NCBI GenBank assembly: GCA_963971305.1
Contig: OZ020317.1
Location: forward strand, 13,100,001 to 13,164,000
Origin: Arcuatula senhousia
Taxonomy: Eukaryota; Mollusca; Bivalvia; Mytilida; Mytilidae
Direction: 5' to 3'
DNA length: 64,000 nt
A program made the translations under genes and the position numbers. Shown one piece after another: positions 22,301 to 30,275 of the stretch. Each line of letters begins with the position of its first letter. The stretch's first letter is position 1. Under the pieces are notes generated by a model. That model saw only the letters and a list, made by a program, of their open reading frames with translations, was not told where the DNA came from and did no database searches.

Positions 22301-25300
22301 GTTAAACAGACTTGAGAAAAAAGGTTAACCTCGGCCAAATCAGTGTAAAATTTCAAAGTCAGTAGACCGTGACTGCAGGAGCATACAGGTGAAATCCTTT
22401 TAAAACTGATCTGTACTGATGCTGGTGCAACTGCATACCAAATATCAATGGTGTAACATAACTGCTTCATGTTAAACAGACTTAAGAAAAAACTTTAACC
22501 AATTGTGGACGCCACCGCCGCCGCCGTCGCCGCCGCCGGAATCACCATACCTAAGTCTCGCCTTTTGCGACATTCGTCGCAGGCGAGACAAAAATTGATA
22601 CCCCACAAAAAATAATGAAACCGTAGTATTTAAAATTCTGGTATACCTACCATTATTATGCAGATTCCCAGGTGCTGAGAACTTCTTGCCGATGTCTGCC
22701 AGTGACCTGATCAATGGCAGGTGGAATTTGCTGCCGCCACTGTCCTCGTGGTGGTGTTTGCGCTGGTATAAATGTCGATGACGTAGATACAAAGTGTCTA
22801 ATACTTTTTCTTTTAAGCTCTCTTCGAGCTGTTTTGAGGCAATCATGTTGTCAACTAACATATCTATTAAAACAAGAAAATAAGATTAAAAAAATTCTGA
22901 TACATTTAGATATTCCTTTAAAATTCTCTCTCTAGGTTGGGCTCAATTTTCTCTGTTAGAATATGCAGTTACACTACAATAACCCCAAAATATATTCTGT
23001 TTGTGATACCCCTGTTAAATGCAGTGTCCTAACCAGAAATTTCTAATAGCTTGTTGGTATTCACAATTTTTAAATTGCATCCTTTAGTTTGAAATCATAG
23101 CATCACATTCCCTATAGAATATATTAACGATGGTTTTAGATAACATCCCATTTGGCATGCTAAAAGGCCTGGGGAGAACACTGTCATGAAGTGTTCCATC
23201 TACCTCCATAACAATTTAAATGGAATAGCCCTAAAATTCAAAGGACCATAACTCATACAAAACTTTTCACATTCAATATGTTCAACATATGTTTTAAGCA
23301 GTAAAGCAAATAAGATTCTACTTTTTCTTTTTTGTATTGTAATATAGAAAACTTGGTGTGAGCAGCAACTACTTGTCACATTATACATGTATACAGGCAG
23401 CTGGTTGTTTTCCATTGTGGATCTTTAAGTTGAAGGATGATGGCTGTTTTCTATTTTAGGTTTTTTAAATTGTTATCAAATTTTCTAGGTTGTGTCATGT
23501 ACACTTATTCCACAACTCATTTAGTCTTTTATCTTCTACATGCATTAAAATTTAGCTACTGTGGATTCATTTATTTTCGTGGATACCAATTTTTATGGTT
23601 TGATGACAATTGATAAGTTCGTGGTTTTGAAGTGTACAGATCAATGTTAAATTTCCATTTCGTTGGGTATCAAATTTCGTGGATGAAAGCTACCCACGAA
23701 ATCCATGAAAACTGTTACCCTCAGGTTAGGAAATTCGCTGGAAAAGGAACCAGCTCTGAATTGAAATTTTACCTGTTATTGCTATATAGCCAGCCAAATT
23801 TTCATGAATTTTAGCCAGCCCTGCCCAAAAATTACCAGTCTCGGGCTGGCGGGCAGGCTGTTTTTTTCCAACTCTGATACCCCATGAATAATAATAATAC
23901 CACAGTATTTTGTTTTGTTATGTTACAGTACTAAGATACCAACCAAATACAAAATGTATATCAGAGGCTTCACTATCTAACATCACAGTCCCGTTCATAA
24001 GTCCACAACGTAACTCAAACAGTGAATGTAAAGACAGCGTAGCCACGTGGGGCTTGGACCATCTCTCACCGCCTTCTTCAACATCCTCTTCAAACTTAAT
24101 CCATCTGAAATGTGTAGATATTTATACAGTAAAAGTCAGTATCAAGAAAATGAATCTAAGACAAAACTAAAAGTGTTAGTACAGAGGCAAGGTATACAAC
24201 ATATAGCTCTTCCTCCCTCTTCTAAAAACTTGAATCTATAAAGTTGTTTGAATCGGCTGTTACATAACTTAATCCGTCAGATGGAAAAGTTGTGCTTCAC
24301 TTTTTTTTACTATTGAAACCACATTTAAAATTTTCATTTAACCTTCCCCTATCACTTTGTTACAAAATTCTCTATGAAATCCACAACTATGATTAATAGA
24401 AGTTCCTTCTGCTGCTCTTACTCTGTCACATCATATTCTGAAACAGCCTTAAGTTTGGCTAAGACACTCTTGTTTTTAAAAGTCTTTCTATGCAATGCAT
24501 TAATCTACATTTTTCCTGTTTTTGATTTATAATTATAAATTAAATCATCACATCAATTACTTATTAATATATAAAGGAGTAGGGGCATTAAAGCCCTGAT
24601 TTGGTCCCATAAAATTGGACACATTTTAGAACATTTGTCAAAATAGAAACTATGGTGCTTATATAATAGCTAAGATATAGAGTTAATATTTCCAAAAGGA
24701 TTTTTTGGCATAAATAGTTTGGCTGAGGCATAGCAGATCCTTAAACTTCGGTCAAATAACAAAACTGGTCGTTTTTGATGTATTTTAACACATTTAGAGG
24801 TAGTATTTGCTTGAATCAAAAGGGTCCACACCCATGTTCAAAAAAGATATTTTCAGAAAAGATGCATAATAATCAGACACATGCTCAGTTAAAATATTTT
24901 GTTTGAACATGGGTGTGCTGTGCTCACTATCTACCAGAACAAAATATGCGTCAAAAAGGCCAGAAAATCACATTTTCAACGTTTTAGCCAATTTTGATAT
25001 TTTCAGAAAAGATGAATAATAATTAGACACATGCTCAGTTAAAATATTTTGTTTGAACATGGGTGTGCTCACTATCTACCAGAACAAAATATGTGTGAAA
25101 AAGGCCAGAAAATCACATTTTCAACGTTTTAGCCAATTTTGATCAACTTTGACGTCACCATGATATCACAATGACATTGAAAAGGTCAAAATTTATCATG
25201 TTTCTTTATGTTCATTTACTTCTGTTTAAATCTACACCAAAAACAATTATTTCTGAGTAACTCAAATTTTGGGGCCAAATATTGGCCTTAGTGCCGCTAC

Positions 25301-28300
25301 TCCTTTATAAGAAACAATCATAGTTACACTACAACTCCAATAACAAAGAAATAACACGCAAAATACTTAATGGAAAGTTGAAATCTACTGTATATTCTGT
25401 ACTTTGGCAAGGAGAAAAATTATCAAACCTTGCAGTTTCTTTCCATTCAGGTTCTTTTCCGTTGACCGTGATCAGTTCTTCCATCTCACAGAAAAGGTCA
25501 TGTGACGTATGTTCGTCGTCCTCTTCTTCTCCCAAGAGATTCTGTATCCTTTTTGACGGAGGTGTGGCTAAAAATAGAAATAGAAAAGTGAATAGTTTCT
25601 CTTTCCCTAGCCTAAAAAATAAAATAGAAGTTTGACTTAAAACAGTACACAGTTTCTATTTCCTGTGCCATGGGAATTTGAAAGGAGTTTAACTAAAAAC
25701 AGGACAAATTCAACAATTATATCAATGAAATAAATTTTTGTCTCTTTTGCATCATCACTTTCAAATGGGTCTTAATTTTGCATTCAAAATTTTTACATGT
25801 TATAAAAGTTTTAACTGTAAACAAATATCTGCACTTAAATTCAAAAAACCAATGCAGTAAAAATCCTCCTATTAAGCATGCATCTTGAAAACAGCCAAAG
25901 CTTCTAGGAAGTTTTGTATCAAATCAAAACTAATGTGCTTCAAATGTATATGCAACTTAGAGTATATTTTTGCATGTTTGAAATTTCTATGTTGCCTGTT
26001 TGAAATGAGTTTGAGAATTTTGAGGAAATGTTAGAAATTTTGTGTTATTTTTCATGAATATATTGATGAAGCAAAATATGCACAAAAAGCTCTTTTTCTG
26101 TGTTGCCTTAAACGTCACTGTACATACATGCATCACTTGGTCTATCTTCCTGGTCTTTGACGCGATCTGTGTTTGATTTCTTATGTCGATGATGTCGTCT
26201 TCTTCGCATCCCATGTTGTTTTGGCAGTTGTAAACCAATGTAAACAGTTTCCTGAGATCTGTGGTCTGTAAGAAAATACAGATGCATTTTCATCATGAAC
26301 ATGTATAAAAATGCAAATATAATTTACAATTCTGAAATCATTTGTACCTTTCTTGCTTCTTTGCTTCGCCTAAAACCAATGTTTTATAATCACCAATGGT
26401 TAATACATGTATACATGTACATTGTACATAAAACATTTAAAATTTACAATTTTGCATACATGTACATGTATCTCTTTCAAAAATAGAATTTAAAACTTAA
26501 TTATTCACTAGTATCTATAAGTTGTTTTTTATGGAAGCCCACCAACAAAAATATATTTAACTTAGCACACGAGTTTAAAACTTGATCGCATGAGTTTGTA
26601 ACACATGTGCTCAAGTTACAAACTGGTGCCCACCAGTTTGTAACTTGTGCGAACAAGTTTAAAACTCGTGCACACAAGATAAACAAGAGGCTCTCAAGAG
26701 CCAGAATCGCTCACCTGATTTACACAGATACATATATTTGTAGATATTATTGTGCTTAACCATATGCGATTTAAATTTCTTAAATATCTTGTTAAGTTTT
26801 TTAGATATTGGGCTTAATAAGTGCAAATTTGGCGAAAATTAGGAAAAAGAACAATAACTCCCACATCAGCAGTCAGATCTTTTTTGAAATTTCAGGACAG
26901 GTAAATCTTAACATTCTGATCACTTTTGATTCTTACACAATTTTGATATCTGAAACCATTTTTGAATTATTAGCAAAAAAATGCAATTTATCGCTATGTT
27001 CTATTTTTAGCCATGGTGGTCATGTTATTTTACGAATAAAAAATCTGACAATAGAGTTGTAGCAGATAAGCTATTAAACAATGGAAAATGGTAAATTTTG
27101 ACGCTTTAAGGGCCATTACTCCTAAAAGAAATGGTTCTACAGCTTTGACCTAATTACATAAAATGTAGATCTTGAGTTGACGTGCTTAATCATATGCAAT
27201 TTGAATTTTTAAAATATCTTGTATAGTTTTCAAGATATACATTTGTAGGGCTAAATAAGTGCAAAATTTTAAAAAAATCCAGAAAAAGGGCAATAACTCC
27301 TATGTCAATTGTTGGATCTTCTTGAAAATTTCAGAGCAGGTATATCTTGAGATGCTGATCACTTTTGTGTCCAATCAGAATTTTGATATCTGTAACTATT
27401 TTTGAGTAATTAGCAAAAAACTGCAATTTACCCCTATGTTCTATTTTTAGCCATGGCGGCCATATTTTTTAACGAATCAAAAATCTGAACAACAGAATTG
27501 TAGCAATTATGCTATTAAGCAAATGTGCCAAGTTTGGTTGAAGTTGGATGTATGGTGTCAGACAAATTAATCTTTGAAATTCAGGGGAAAAGTAATGAAA
27601 AATGGTAAATTTTGACGCTTTAAGGGCCATAACTCCTAAAAGAATTGGTTCTACAGCTTTGACCTAATTATTTGAAACGTAGATCTTGATGTGCTTAATC
27701 ATATGCAATTTGAATGATTAAAATATCTTGTACAGTTTTCAAGATGTAGGGCTAAATAAGTGCAAAATTTTGAAAAATCCAGAAAAAGGGCAATAACTCC
27801 AACATTGGTTGTTGGATCTTTTAAAAAATTTCTGGGCAGGTAGATCTTGAGGTGCTGATCACTTTTACCCAGCCAGAATTTTGATATCTGTGACCGTTTT
27901 TGAGTTATTTGCAAAAAACTATATTTGACCCCCCTGTTCTATTTTTAGTAACAGCGGCCATGTTTTTTTACGTATCAAAAATCCCAAGGCAAACTTTTTG
28001 CACAATACCCTAAGGAACAACCATATCAAGTTTGGCTGCAATTGGCCAAGCAGTTGTAGAGAAGAAGATGTTTGAAAAAAGCTAACGGACGACGGACGGA
28101 CGACCGGCGCAAAGTGATAGCAATAGCTCACATGAACCTTCGGGTCAGGTGAGCTAAAAACTTGTGCCCAAAAGTTGAATATTTTTTGTTCGTGGCACAT
28201 CAAGGCTTCCATAGTTTTTCATTTTTTAAGCAAAAAATTATCAGTATGAAAGATTTCATAAGTCCATAGGTAATATAGTGAGGTTTATGTGGGTGAGGAA

Positions 28301-29404
28301 GTTTTGGACAATGTACATGTACATGATTTAAAATATGTGTACCCCCATAACATTACTATTTCTGTCCTATCCACATGAATCCTTATTGTAATTTTCCCAA
28401 ATAAAATATTCTTTGAACAGGATATATAACTTATTCTGTTTACTGGTACAGGTGAATTGTCTTGTAAATACTTTTTCCACAAATATTAACCAGGATATAA
28501 ACTTACTTTGATTACCATTTCAGGTGAATTGTGTGGTAAACAGGAGGATAGGAGGATAATATAATATGGTTGTCATTTGCTGAGAACATGGAAATTTTCG
28601 CTGTTATTTTCACGTTTTAGTATAGAGAACCTTTCCCATGGAGGATAAATTTGTGTTTCGTTTAATTTTTTTTATACTCTTTACTTTAAGAAAAATCCAT
28701 TCTCATGGGGGAAATTTTTTGCAAGTATTTTATGATCGCAAATTAAGCAAAAATTACACCCACACAAAAATTTCCATGTTTTAAAGTAATCAAAATTTAT
28801 TTTTTGTACTTTTTAATGTATTTGTAACCTTGCACTGAATAGAACTATTGATATTATTATAAAAAAATGCAGAAGAGAATTTCATAAATTTTATCCTCAA
28901 AAAGCAAACGTGTCTCCCAAGTCACTCACAAATGACACGATTGGTTTACAGACTTACCTTTGATATCAGCATCGCTGGGTACATGTGCTGTGGCAAATGA
29001 TCCTAAATCTCTTATTGGCAGGTTAGGATTTCCGGAATCCATTCTGTCAAGCTGTCTCTAAAGCTTTCTAAGACTGTATGTGTTGGAACACACACAATTC
29101 TTATTCCGAAGGAAAATGTTACTAATTTTTTGCTTTCTTCTAAATGAGTCTCTACTCTCAGATTTTTTGTCTAGGTTCAGCCTTTTTTAATGAAATTTCA
29201 AGCAAATTATTTGTTGGTAGCTATAGCTCTATCTCAATGTTTTATTGCTCCTACACTGAGTGCCAATAAACTTCTTCTGATCTTCTTTTTTTGGGGTAAA
29301 TTTTCTTAAAGCTGAACTATCACCCTCGGCCTAGGCCCTCAGATGATTTTATCCTCGTCACCTATCTCTTCCATCATGTCCATGTTGTCTTTTGATTTCT
29401 TAAC
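10249..29404 (-). CDS. SLC4A-like: SLC4-family Na+-coupled bicarbonate transporter gene, N-terminal part (6 exons; gene runs off the left edge)
   Basis: Six minus-strand exons join with consistent phases into 291 codons: 29042-28958, 26265-26128, 25567-25429, 24104-23944, 22863-22651, 10385-10249. The product resembles animal SLC4 sodium-bicarbonate cotransporters (NBCn/NDCBE/NCBE group), which carry HCO3-/CO3-- with Na+ across the plasma membrane and set cell pH. Seen: an Arg/His-rich patch (residues 49-58, [10 protein letters not shown]), then the start of the cytoplasmic band-3-like domain with [19 protein letters not shown] (114-132), [19 protein letters not shown] (135-153) and [13 protein letters not shown] (223-235), all SLC4 signatures. 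Residue 291 ends where relatives continue with a KVDLHFMKK-like stretch; that exon and the membrane domain are not in the window. Which SLC4 paralogue it is cannot be settled from the N-terminus. Bicarbonate supply for shell formation is a plausible but unshown role. Confidence 0.93.
10630..10830 (-). mobile_element. Penelope-like element tail, truncated copy
   Basis: Nearly identical to 59015-59195: ACCGAACTTGAATGATCAAT, GATCGCAATGGTCCTGACTT, TATGGCGCCAAACCTCCCTC. This is the 3' non-coding end of the reverse-transcriptase element seen at 59-60.7 kb, with no coding part attached. A second, longer tail follows about 50 bases further right in the same orientation. Confidence 0.65.
10865..11345 (-). 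mobile_element. Penelope-like element tail with the last codons of the RT ORF
   Basis: Matches 59060-59370: the shared block GATCGCAATGGTCCTGACTT, then GAGACACAATAGGGATATTG, then on the minus strand the 3' end of the reverse-transcriptase ORF (..[18 protein letters not shown].. region, 11270-11335). Severely 5'-truncated. Tandem same-direction tails like this pair are typical of Penelope-like elements, which often sit as partial tandem copies. Confidence 0.65.
11935..12075 (-). repeat. Dispersed repeat H, copy 1
   Basis: GGGGCATTTGAGTGTC..AAAACCGGTAAACAC..AACGCGAACTCAAGTCGT..AGTGAACTCAG. The same series of blocks is found at 54172-54358 and, inverted, at 52612-52745 directly after the broken Penelope-like ORF, suggesting that H is part of that element's non-coding region. 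Confidence 0.6.
12456..13025 (+). repeat. Dispersed repeat I (mussel-type), long copy
   Basis: Contains TTAGGTTCTCTCTAGTAGAA, AGTTTAACCCCGCCACAT, GTGCCTGTCC.AAG.CAGGA, TGTCCATTGTGGTTTTT and the tail TGTCGCGTACACTTATTCCA. I recognise this style of sequence from mussel transcripts and genomic repeats; I cannot assign a class. Tail-only copies lie at 23400-23545, 34950-35010, 36165-36535, 50768-50832 (+) and 43205-43255 (-). The two open frames here do not look coding. Confidence 0.6.
13895..15445 (+). mobile_element. Family-A element, copy 2 (1.55 kb)
   Basis: Almost identical to copy 1 over its full length, with only scattered substitutions and short indels (for example, ACATGT inserted near 14505 and a longer GAC tract at 15365-15393). 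The right hairpin GGACC/GGTCC is at 15420-15436. It lies in a unit of the satellite array; the uninterrupted unit at 13461 (GAATTTCAAAAATAACATG) shows what the target looked like. Confidence 0.8.
15634..16149 (-). mobile_element. Retroposon with microsatellite tail and 12-bp target-site duplication
   Basis: GC-rich 516-bp insertion in AT-rich DNA. Perfect direct repeats ACTATCAGCAAA flank it (15622-15633 and 16150-16161). Next to the left repeat is a TTAG-type tetranucleotide tract (15634-15651), so on the minus strand the element ends with an AACT-type tail, as in several non-LTR lineages and their SINEs. The interior carries GGGTTCTTTAACGTGC and GACCCCGATGTCAGACTT. The long minus open frame 16008-15658 has no recognisable domain. 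It is either a SINE or the 3'UTR end of a LINE. Confidence 0.75.
16962..17326. mobile_element. piggyBac-type non-autonomous element
   Basis: Flanked on both sides by TTAA (16958-16961, 17327-17330), with terminal inverted repeats CCCTCTTGTTGCCA / TGGCAGCAAGAGGG. TTAA target and CCCT start are piggyBac hallmarks. Inside the right end are three ~35-bp repeats built on the palindrome GGACACATATGTCC followed by TTTGGCAGC, variants of the terminal sequence itself. No transposase. Confidence 0.75.
17331..19688. other. Intron sequence, mostly featureless
   Basis: Holds a TATATGTGTG-type microsatellite (17518-17546) and the two-copy repeat at 18590-18800. Nothing else supported. Confidence 0.45.
18590..18800. 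repeat. Two-copy ~117-bp tandem duplication
   Basis: CCTGTTAAACAAAATATTCATAAC..GAACAAAATT (from 18592) recurs as CCTGTCAAATAAAATATTCATAAC..GAACAAAATTTAG (from 18702), each followed by CTTCTTCAAATG-like text. Moderately diverged, no coding sense. Confidence 0.55.
19689..19930 (+). mobile_element. Family-E short hairpin-ended element
   Basis: Left end GGATGTCTCCCCC; one core unit with TATACCAAGTTTCATTGAAT and CAGTAGTTTCAGAGGAG; GACGGACAGACGGACAGG (19868-19885); terminal hairpin ATATGTCaTCCcAC/GTGGAGGAaGACATAT (19895-19929), whose right arm mirrors the left end. Same plan as families A-D in minimal form. Confidence 0.65.
20384..20579. mobile_element. Mutator-like MITE with ~9-bp duplication
   Basis: Imperfect ~45-bp inverted arms: GGAACGATCCATAATTTTAC..GTGTGGGGGG and its mirror ending GGAACAGCCC, joined through TCGGGAGG/CCTCCCGA. 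Flanks TTACTTTTA and TTACTTATA agree at 8 of 9 positions. A G-homopolymer of about 16 lies in the left arm (20408-20423). Confidence 0.65.
21168..22589 (+). mobile_element. Family-B hairpin-ended element with 170-bp tandem core
   Basis: Left end GTCTCGCCTGTCGC mirrors the right end. The core is the 170-bp array described separately. Toward the right: a CCG-rich microsatellite (22511-22540) and hairpin GTCTCGCC-TTT-TGCGAC/GTCGCA-GGCGAGAC (22555-22589). This repeats the plan of families A, C and D (inverted ends, tandem core, GC-rich microsatellite, terminal hairpin). It lies in SLC4 intron 5 with its hairpin end 62 bases from exon 5. Confidence 0.75.
21215..22495 (+). repeat. 170-bp tandem repeat array, ~7.5 copies
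   Basis: TTTCAAAGTCAGTAGAC recurs at 21331, 21501, 21671, 21841, 22011, 22181 and 22351, exactly 170 bases apart, with a partial unit before the first. Units 3-7 are nearly identical; alternate units share variants (CTTAAG/CTTGAG, GACCGTG/GACTGTG), hinting at a two-unit higher-order pattern. The period is close to nucleosomal spacing. Confidence 0.9.
22651..22863 (-). CDS. SLC4A-like: SLC4 exon 5
   Basis: 213 bases, residues 175-245. Acceptor GTTTTAATAG, donor GTAGGT at 22650. Encodes [20 protein letters not shown], a His/Arg-rich stretch ([16 protein letters not shown]) and [15 protein letters not shown]. In relatives the corresponding region is LIPIVRSFADIGKK; here there is a slightly longer insert (EDSGGSKFH) before it. 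The last codon is split (G + CC = Ala246). A transposable element ends about 20 bases past the donor. Confidence 0.93.
23557..23907. mobile_element. MITE of the TACTGTGGATTCATT family with an internal insertion
   Basis: Ends TACTGTGGATTCATTTATTT and AATAATACCACAGTA are inverted copies. About 150 bp in the middle (23722-23876, GGCTGGCGGGCAGG-rich) is foreign to the family. Located in SLC4 intron 4, 37 bases from the exon-4 donor. Confidence 0.6.
23944..24104 (-). CDS. SLC4A-like: SLC4 exon 4 (core of the cytoplasmic domain start)
   Basis: 161 bases, residues 122-174 with split codons at both ends (Arg121, Asp175). Acceptor ACACATTTCAG, donor GTTGGT at 23943. Encodes [19 protein letters not shown] and [19 protein letters not shown], the most conserved part of the SLC4 N-terminal domain. 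An alternative donor (GTGAAG, ten codons earlier) would shorten the helix before MLVDNM; the chosen donor reproduces the family's spacing exactly. A MITE ends only 37 bases downstream of this donor. Confidence 0.93.
24570..25309. mobile_element. 740-bp TIR element in SLC4 intron 3
   Basis: About 45-bp imperfect terminal inverted repeats: TATAAAGGAGTAG.GGCA.TAA.GCC..ATTTGG.CCCA at both ends. Inside, a ~150-bp unit (GATATTTTCAGAAAAGATG..CAACGTTTTAGCCAATTTT) is duplicated head to tail (about 24846-24998 and 24998-25142). Possible TA target. Class unknown. Confidence 0.6.
25429..25567 (-). CDS. SLC4A-like: SLC4 exon 3 (acidic segment leading into the band-3 cytoplasmic domain)
   Basis: 139 bases, residues 75-121. 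Acceptor CTATTTTTAG at 25577-25568, donor GTTTGA at 25428. Encodes [29 protein letters not shown] and ends with EWKETA plus two bases of Arg121. The T-P-S-x-R-(V/I)-Q..LG..E-(D/E)-E-H pattern and E-W-K-E-T-A-R are highly characteristic of Na+-coupled SLC4 members. A nearer AG at 25542 was rejected because it breaks the phase with exon 2. Confidence 0.93.
26128..26265 (-). CDS. SLC4A-like: SLC4 exon 2 (Arg/His-rich N-terminal segment)
   Basis: 138 bases, residues 29-74 plus the first base of codon 75. Acceptor TTTTCTTACAG at the right edge, strong donor GTATGT at 26127-26122. Encodes [12 protein letters not shown] followed by a basic patch [10 protein letters not shown]; the same order (V-Y-V/I-G-basic patch) occurs in the N-terminus of NBCn1/NDCBE-type SLC4 proteins. 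Reading through the donor gives a spurious longer ORF; the phase with exon 3 (T + CC = Ser75) supports the splice. Confidence 0.9.
26530..28213. mobile_element. MITE with TATGGAAGCC ends, split by family-A copy 3
   Basis: Left TATGGAAGCCCACCAACAAA and right ATTTTTTGTTCGTGGCAC..GGCTTCCATA are inverted relatives. Its interior is a set of short ACAAGTTTGTAAC / GTTACAAACTGGTG direct and inverted repeats. Without the insertion it is about 220 bp; the two halves (26530-26692, 28158-28213) flank the family-A element. Confidence 0.6.
26693..28157 (+). mobile_element. Family-A element, copy 3 (1.47 kb, older)
   Basis: Same ends (ACAAGAGGCTC.CAAGAGCC / CAGGTGAGCTAA) and internal units as copies 1 and 2 but clearly diverged, with a deletion near 27075 and a different microsatellite (ACGGACGACGGACGGACGAC, 28083-28103). 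The terminal hairpin is weakened (GAACCTTCGGGTC). Lies in SLC4 intron 1. Confidence 0.75.
28158..28957. other. Rest of SLC4 intron 1: AT-rich, a decayed MITE
   Basis: Besides the MITE end (to 28213), 28585-28790 shows GGAAATTTTCGCTGTTATTTTCACG and a facing AAAAATTTCCATG, a decayed relative of the TACTGTAA..GGGAAATTTTCGCG MITE at 32634. Nothing else supported. Confidence 0.4.
28958..29404 (-). CDS. SLC4A-like: SLC4 exon 1: 5'UTR plus codons 1-28
   Basis: The start ATG is at 29042-29040; an in-frame TAG lies seven codons upstream, which favours this start. The coding part reads [16 protein letters not shown]... to residue 28 and leaves one base (G) at the donor GTAAGT (28957-28952), which joins with AC of the next exon to make Asp29. 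Upstream, a pyrimidine-rich CTATTTTCAG acceptor at 29414-29405 suggests that the exon begins at 29404 as non-coding leader and that at least one earlier 5'UTR exon exists further right. The leader also contains a short upstream ORF (see 29339-29383). The variable N-terminus is where SLC4 paralogues and isoforms differ most, so alternative first exons are possible. Confidence 0.85.
29339..29383 (-). other. Possible upstream ORF (14 codons) in the SLC4 leader
   Basis: In the inferred 5' leader an ATG at 29383 opens a 14-codon acidic reading frame ([14 protein letters not shown]) that ends at TGA 29341-29339, about 300 bases before the main start. If the leader exon is right, this could dampen translation of the transporter. 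It could equally be chance; there is no evidence of use. Confidence 0.3.
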
Positions 29405-29850
29405 CTGAAAATAGAAAACAGAAATATTATATATCTTTTCCTCTGATTAGGTCTATTTGAAATTCACAAGATTCATAAAGATAGACATATACATGTAGAT
29501 ATTAAGATTTGCACAAATGGTCCTTTTTTACTTTTCTTGGGGTCTTTTACAAGACACATTTAGATTTCAAGAGGTAATGGAATTAGCAGTTCTCTTTTCT
29601 CTGACTATCATCATTGATCATGAGCTGTTTTCTATCCCCTGGGTCACGGAAGTTGTCTGTCATGACTGCTGGTTTAAATTTCCTCTTCAATTTTATTAGT
29701 TCCTCATAAACTAACTGATTTTTTTTTATAAAAATTATCAAGCATTGGCTCAAATAAATAGTGACATGAAATAAACAATGTTTTGAAATTAGAAAGCATG
29801 ATTCATGTTATGCTAATCCAACAGATTAACAAGTACATGTACACATGTAA

Positions 29851-30003
29851 TGGACCAATTCAGAAATTGTACGGCATTCTGGGATTGTGATTGTTCACGA
29901 CGTCGCCGATTGGCTGAGGCAAATTTTACGAGTACGCTGCGACGTCGTTGATTGGTCAAGCCAGATTTTACGAGTACGGAAGTTGAATTTCTGAATAGGT
30001 CCA
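29851..30003. mobile_element. 153-bp MITE
   Basis: Ends TGGACCAATTCAGAAATT / AATTTCTGAATAGGTCCA. The interior holds two ~45-bp direct units with GACGTCG..GATTGG and ATTTTACGAGTACG. No clear target duplication. It sits ~450 bases upstream of the SLC4 leader exon and contains CpGs and ATTGG boxes. Confidence 0.65.
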
Positions 30004-30275
30004 TTCTCCATAATAAAATAACTGCTTACATTCGAACAAGTTAAAATAAACTTCCTTTGATTTTAAAGATAAGGGGTGTTTTGTCAAAAAAAATAAGATT
30101 ACAAGTATCAAATAAAATTACCAAATATAGAGAAAATAGACAGATTATGAGATAATTTCCTTGTTTGTCTAGTCTTTAAACACAGGTGAAAACTTATATC
30201 CTGGAGAGGATATCTTTTATAATGTAAAACATAGACAAGGTGTAAAATTTTGAGAAAAAAACAATGAAACCAAAT

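Larger units (their letters stand above)
20979..22628. mobile_element. MITE of the TACTGTGGATTCATT family, split by element B
   Basis: Left part 20979-21160 (ATTGTGGATTCAATTATTTT..GGGTACC..TTTTGTGGATCCACGAA) and right part 22592-22628 (TTGATACCCCACAAA..AATGAAACCGTAGTA) together resemble the uninterrupted copy at 32319-32532. The right end is 22 bases from the SLC4 exon-5 donor. Confidence 0.65.

Noticed and set aside
21215..22495. CRISPR-like array
   Set aside because: 170-bp head-to-tail units without spacers in a eukaryotic intron; it is a satellite-type core of a mobile element.
22472..22650. Extension of the exon-5 frame into 22650-22472
   Set aside because: Reads through the GTAGGT donor into the MITE and family-B hairpin; the phase match with exon 6 supports splicing at 22651.
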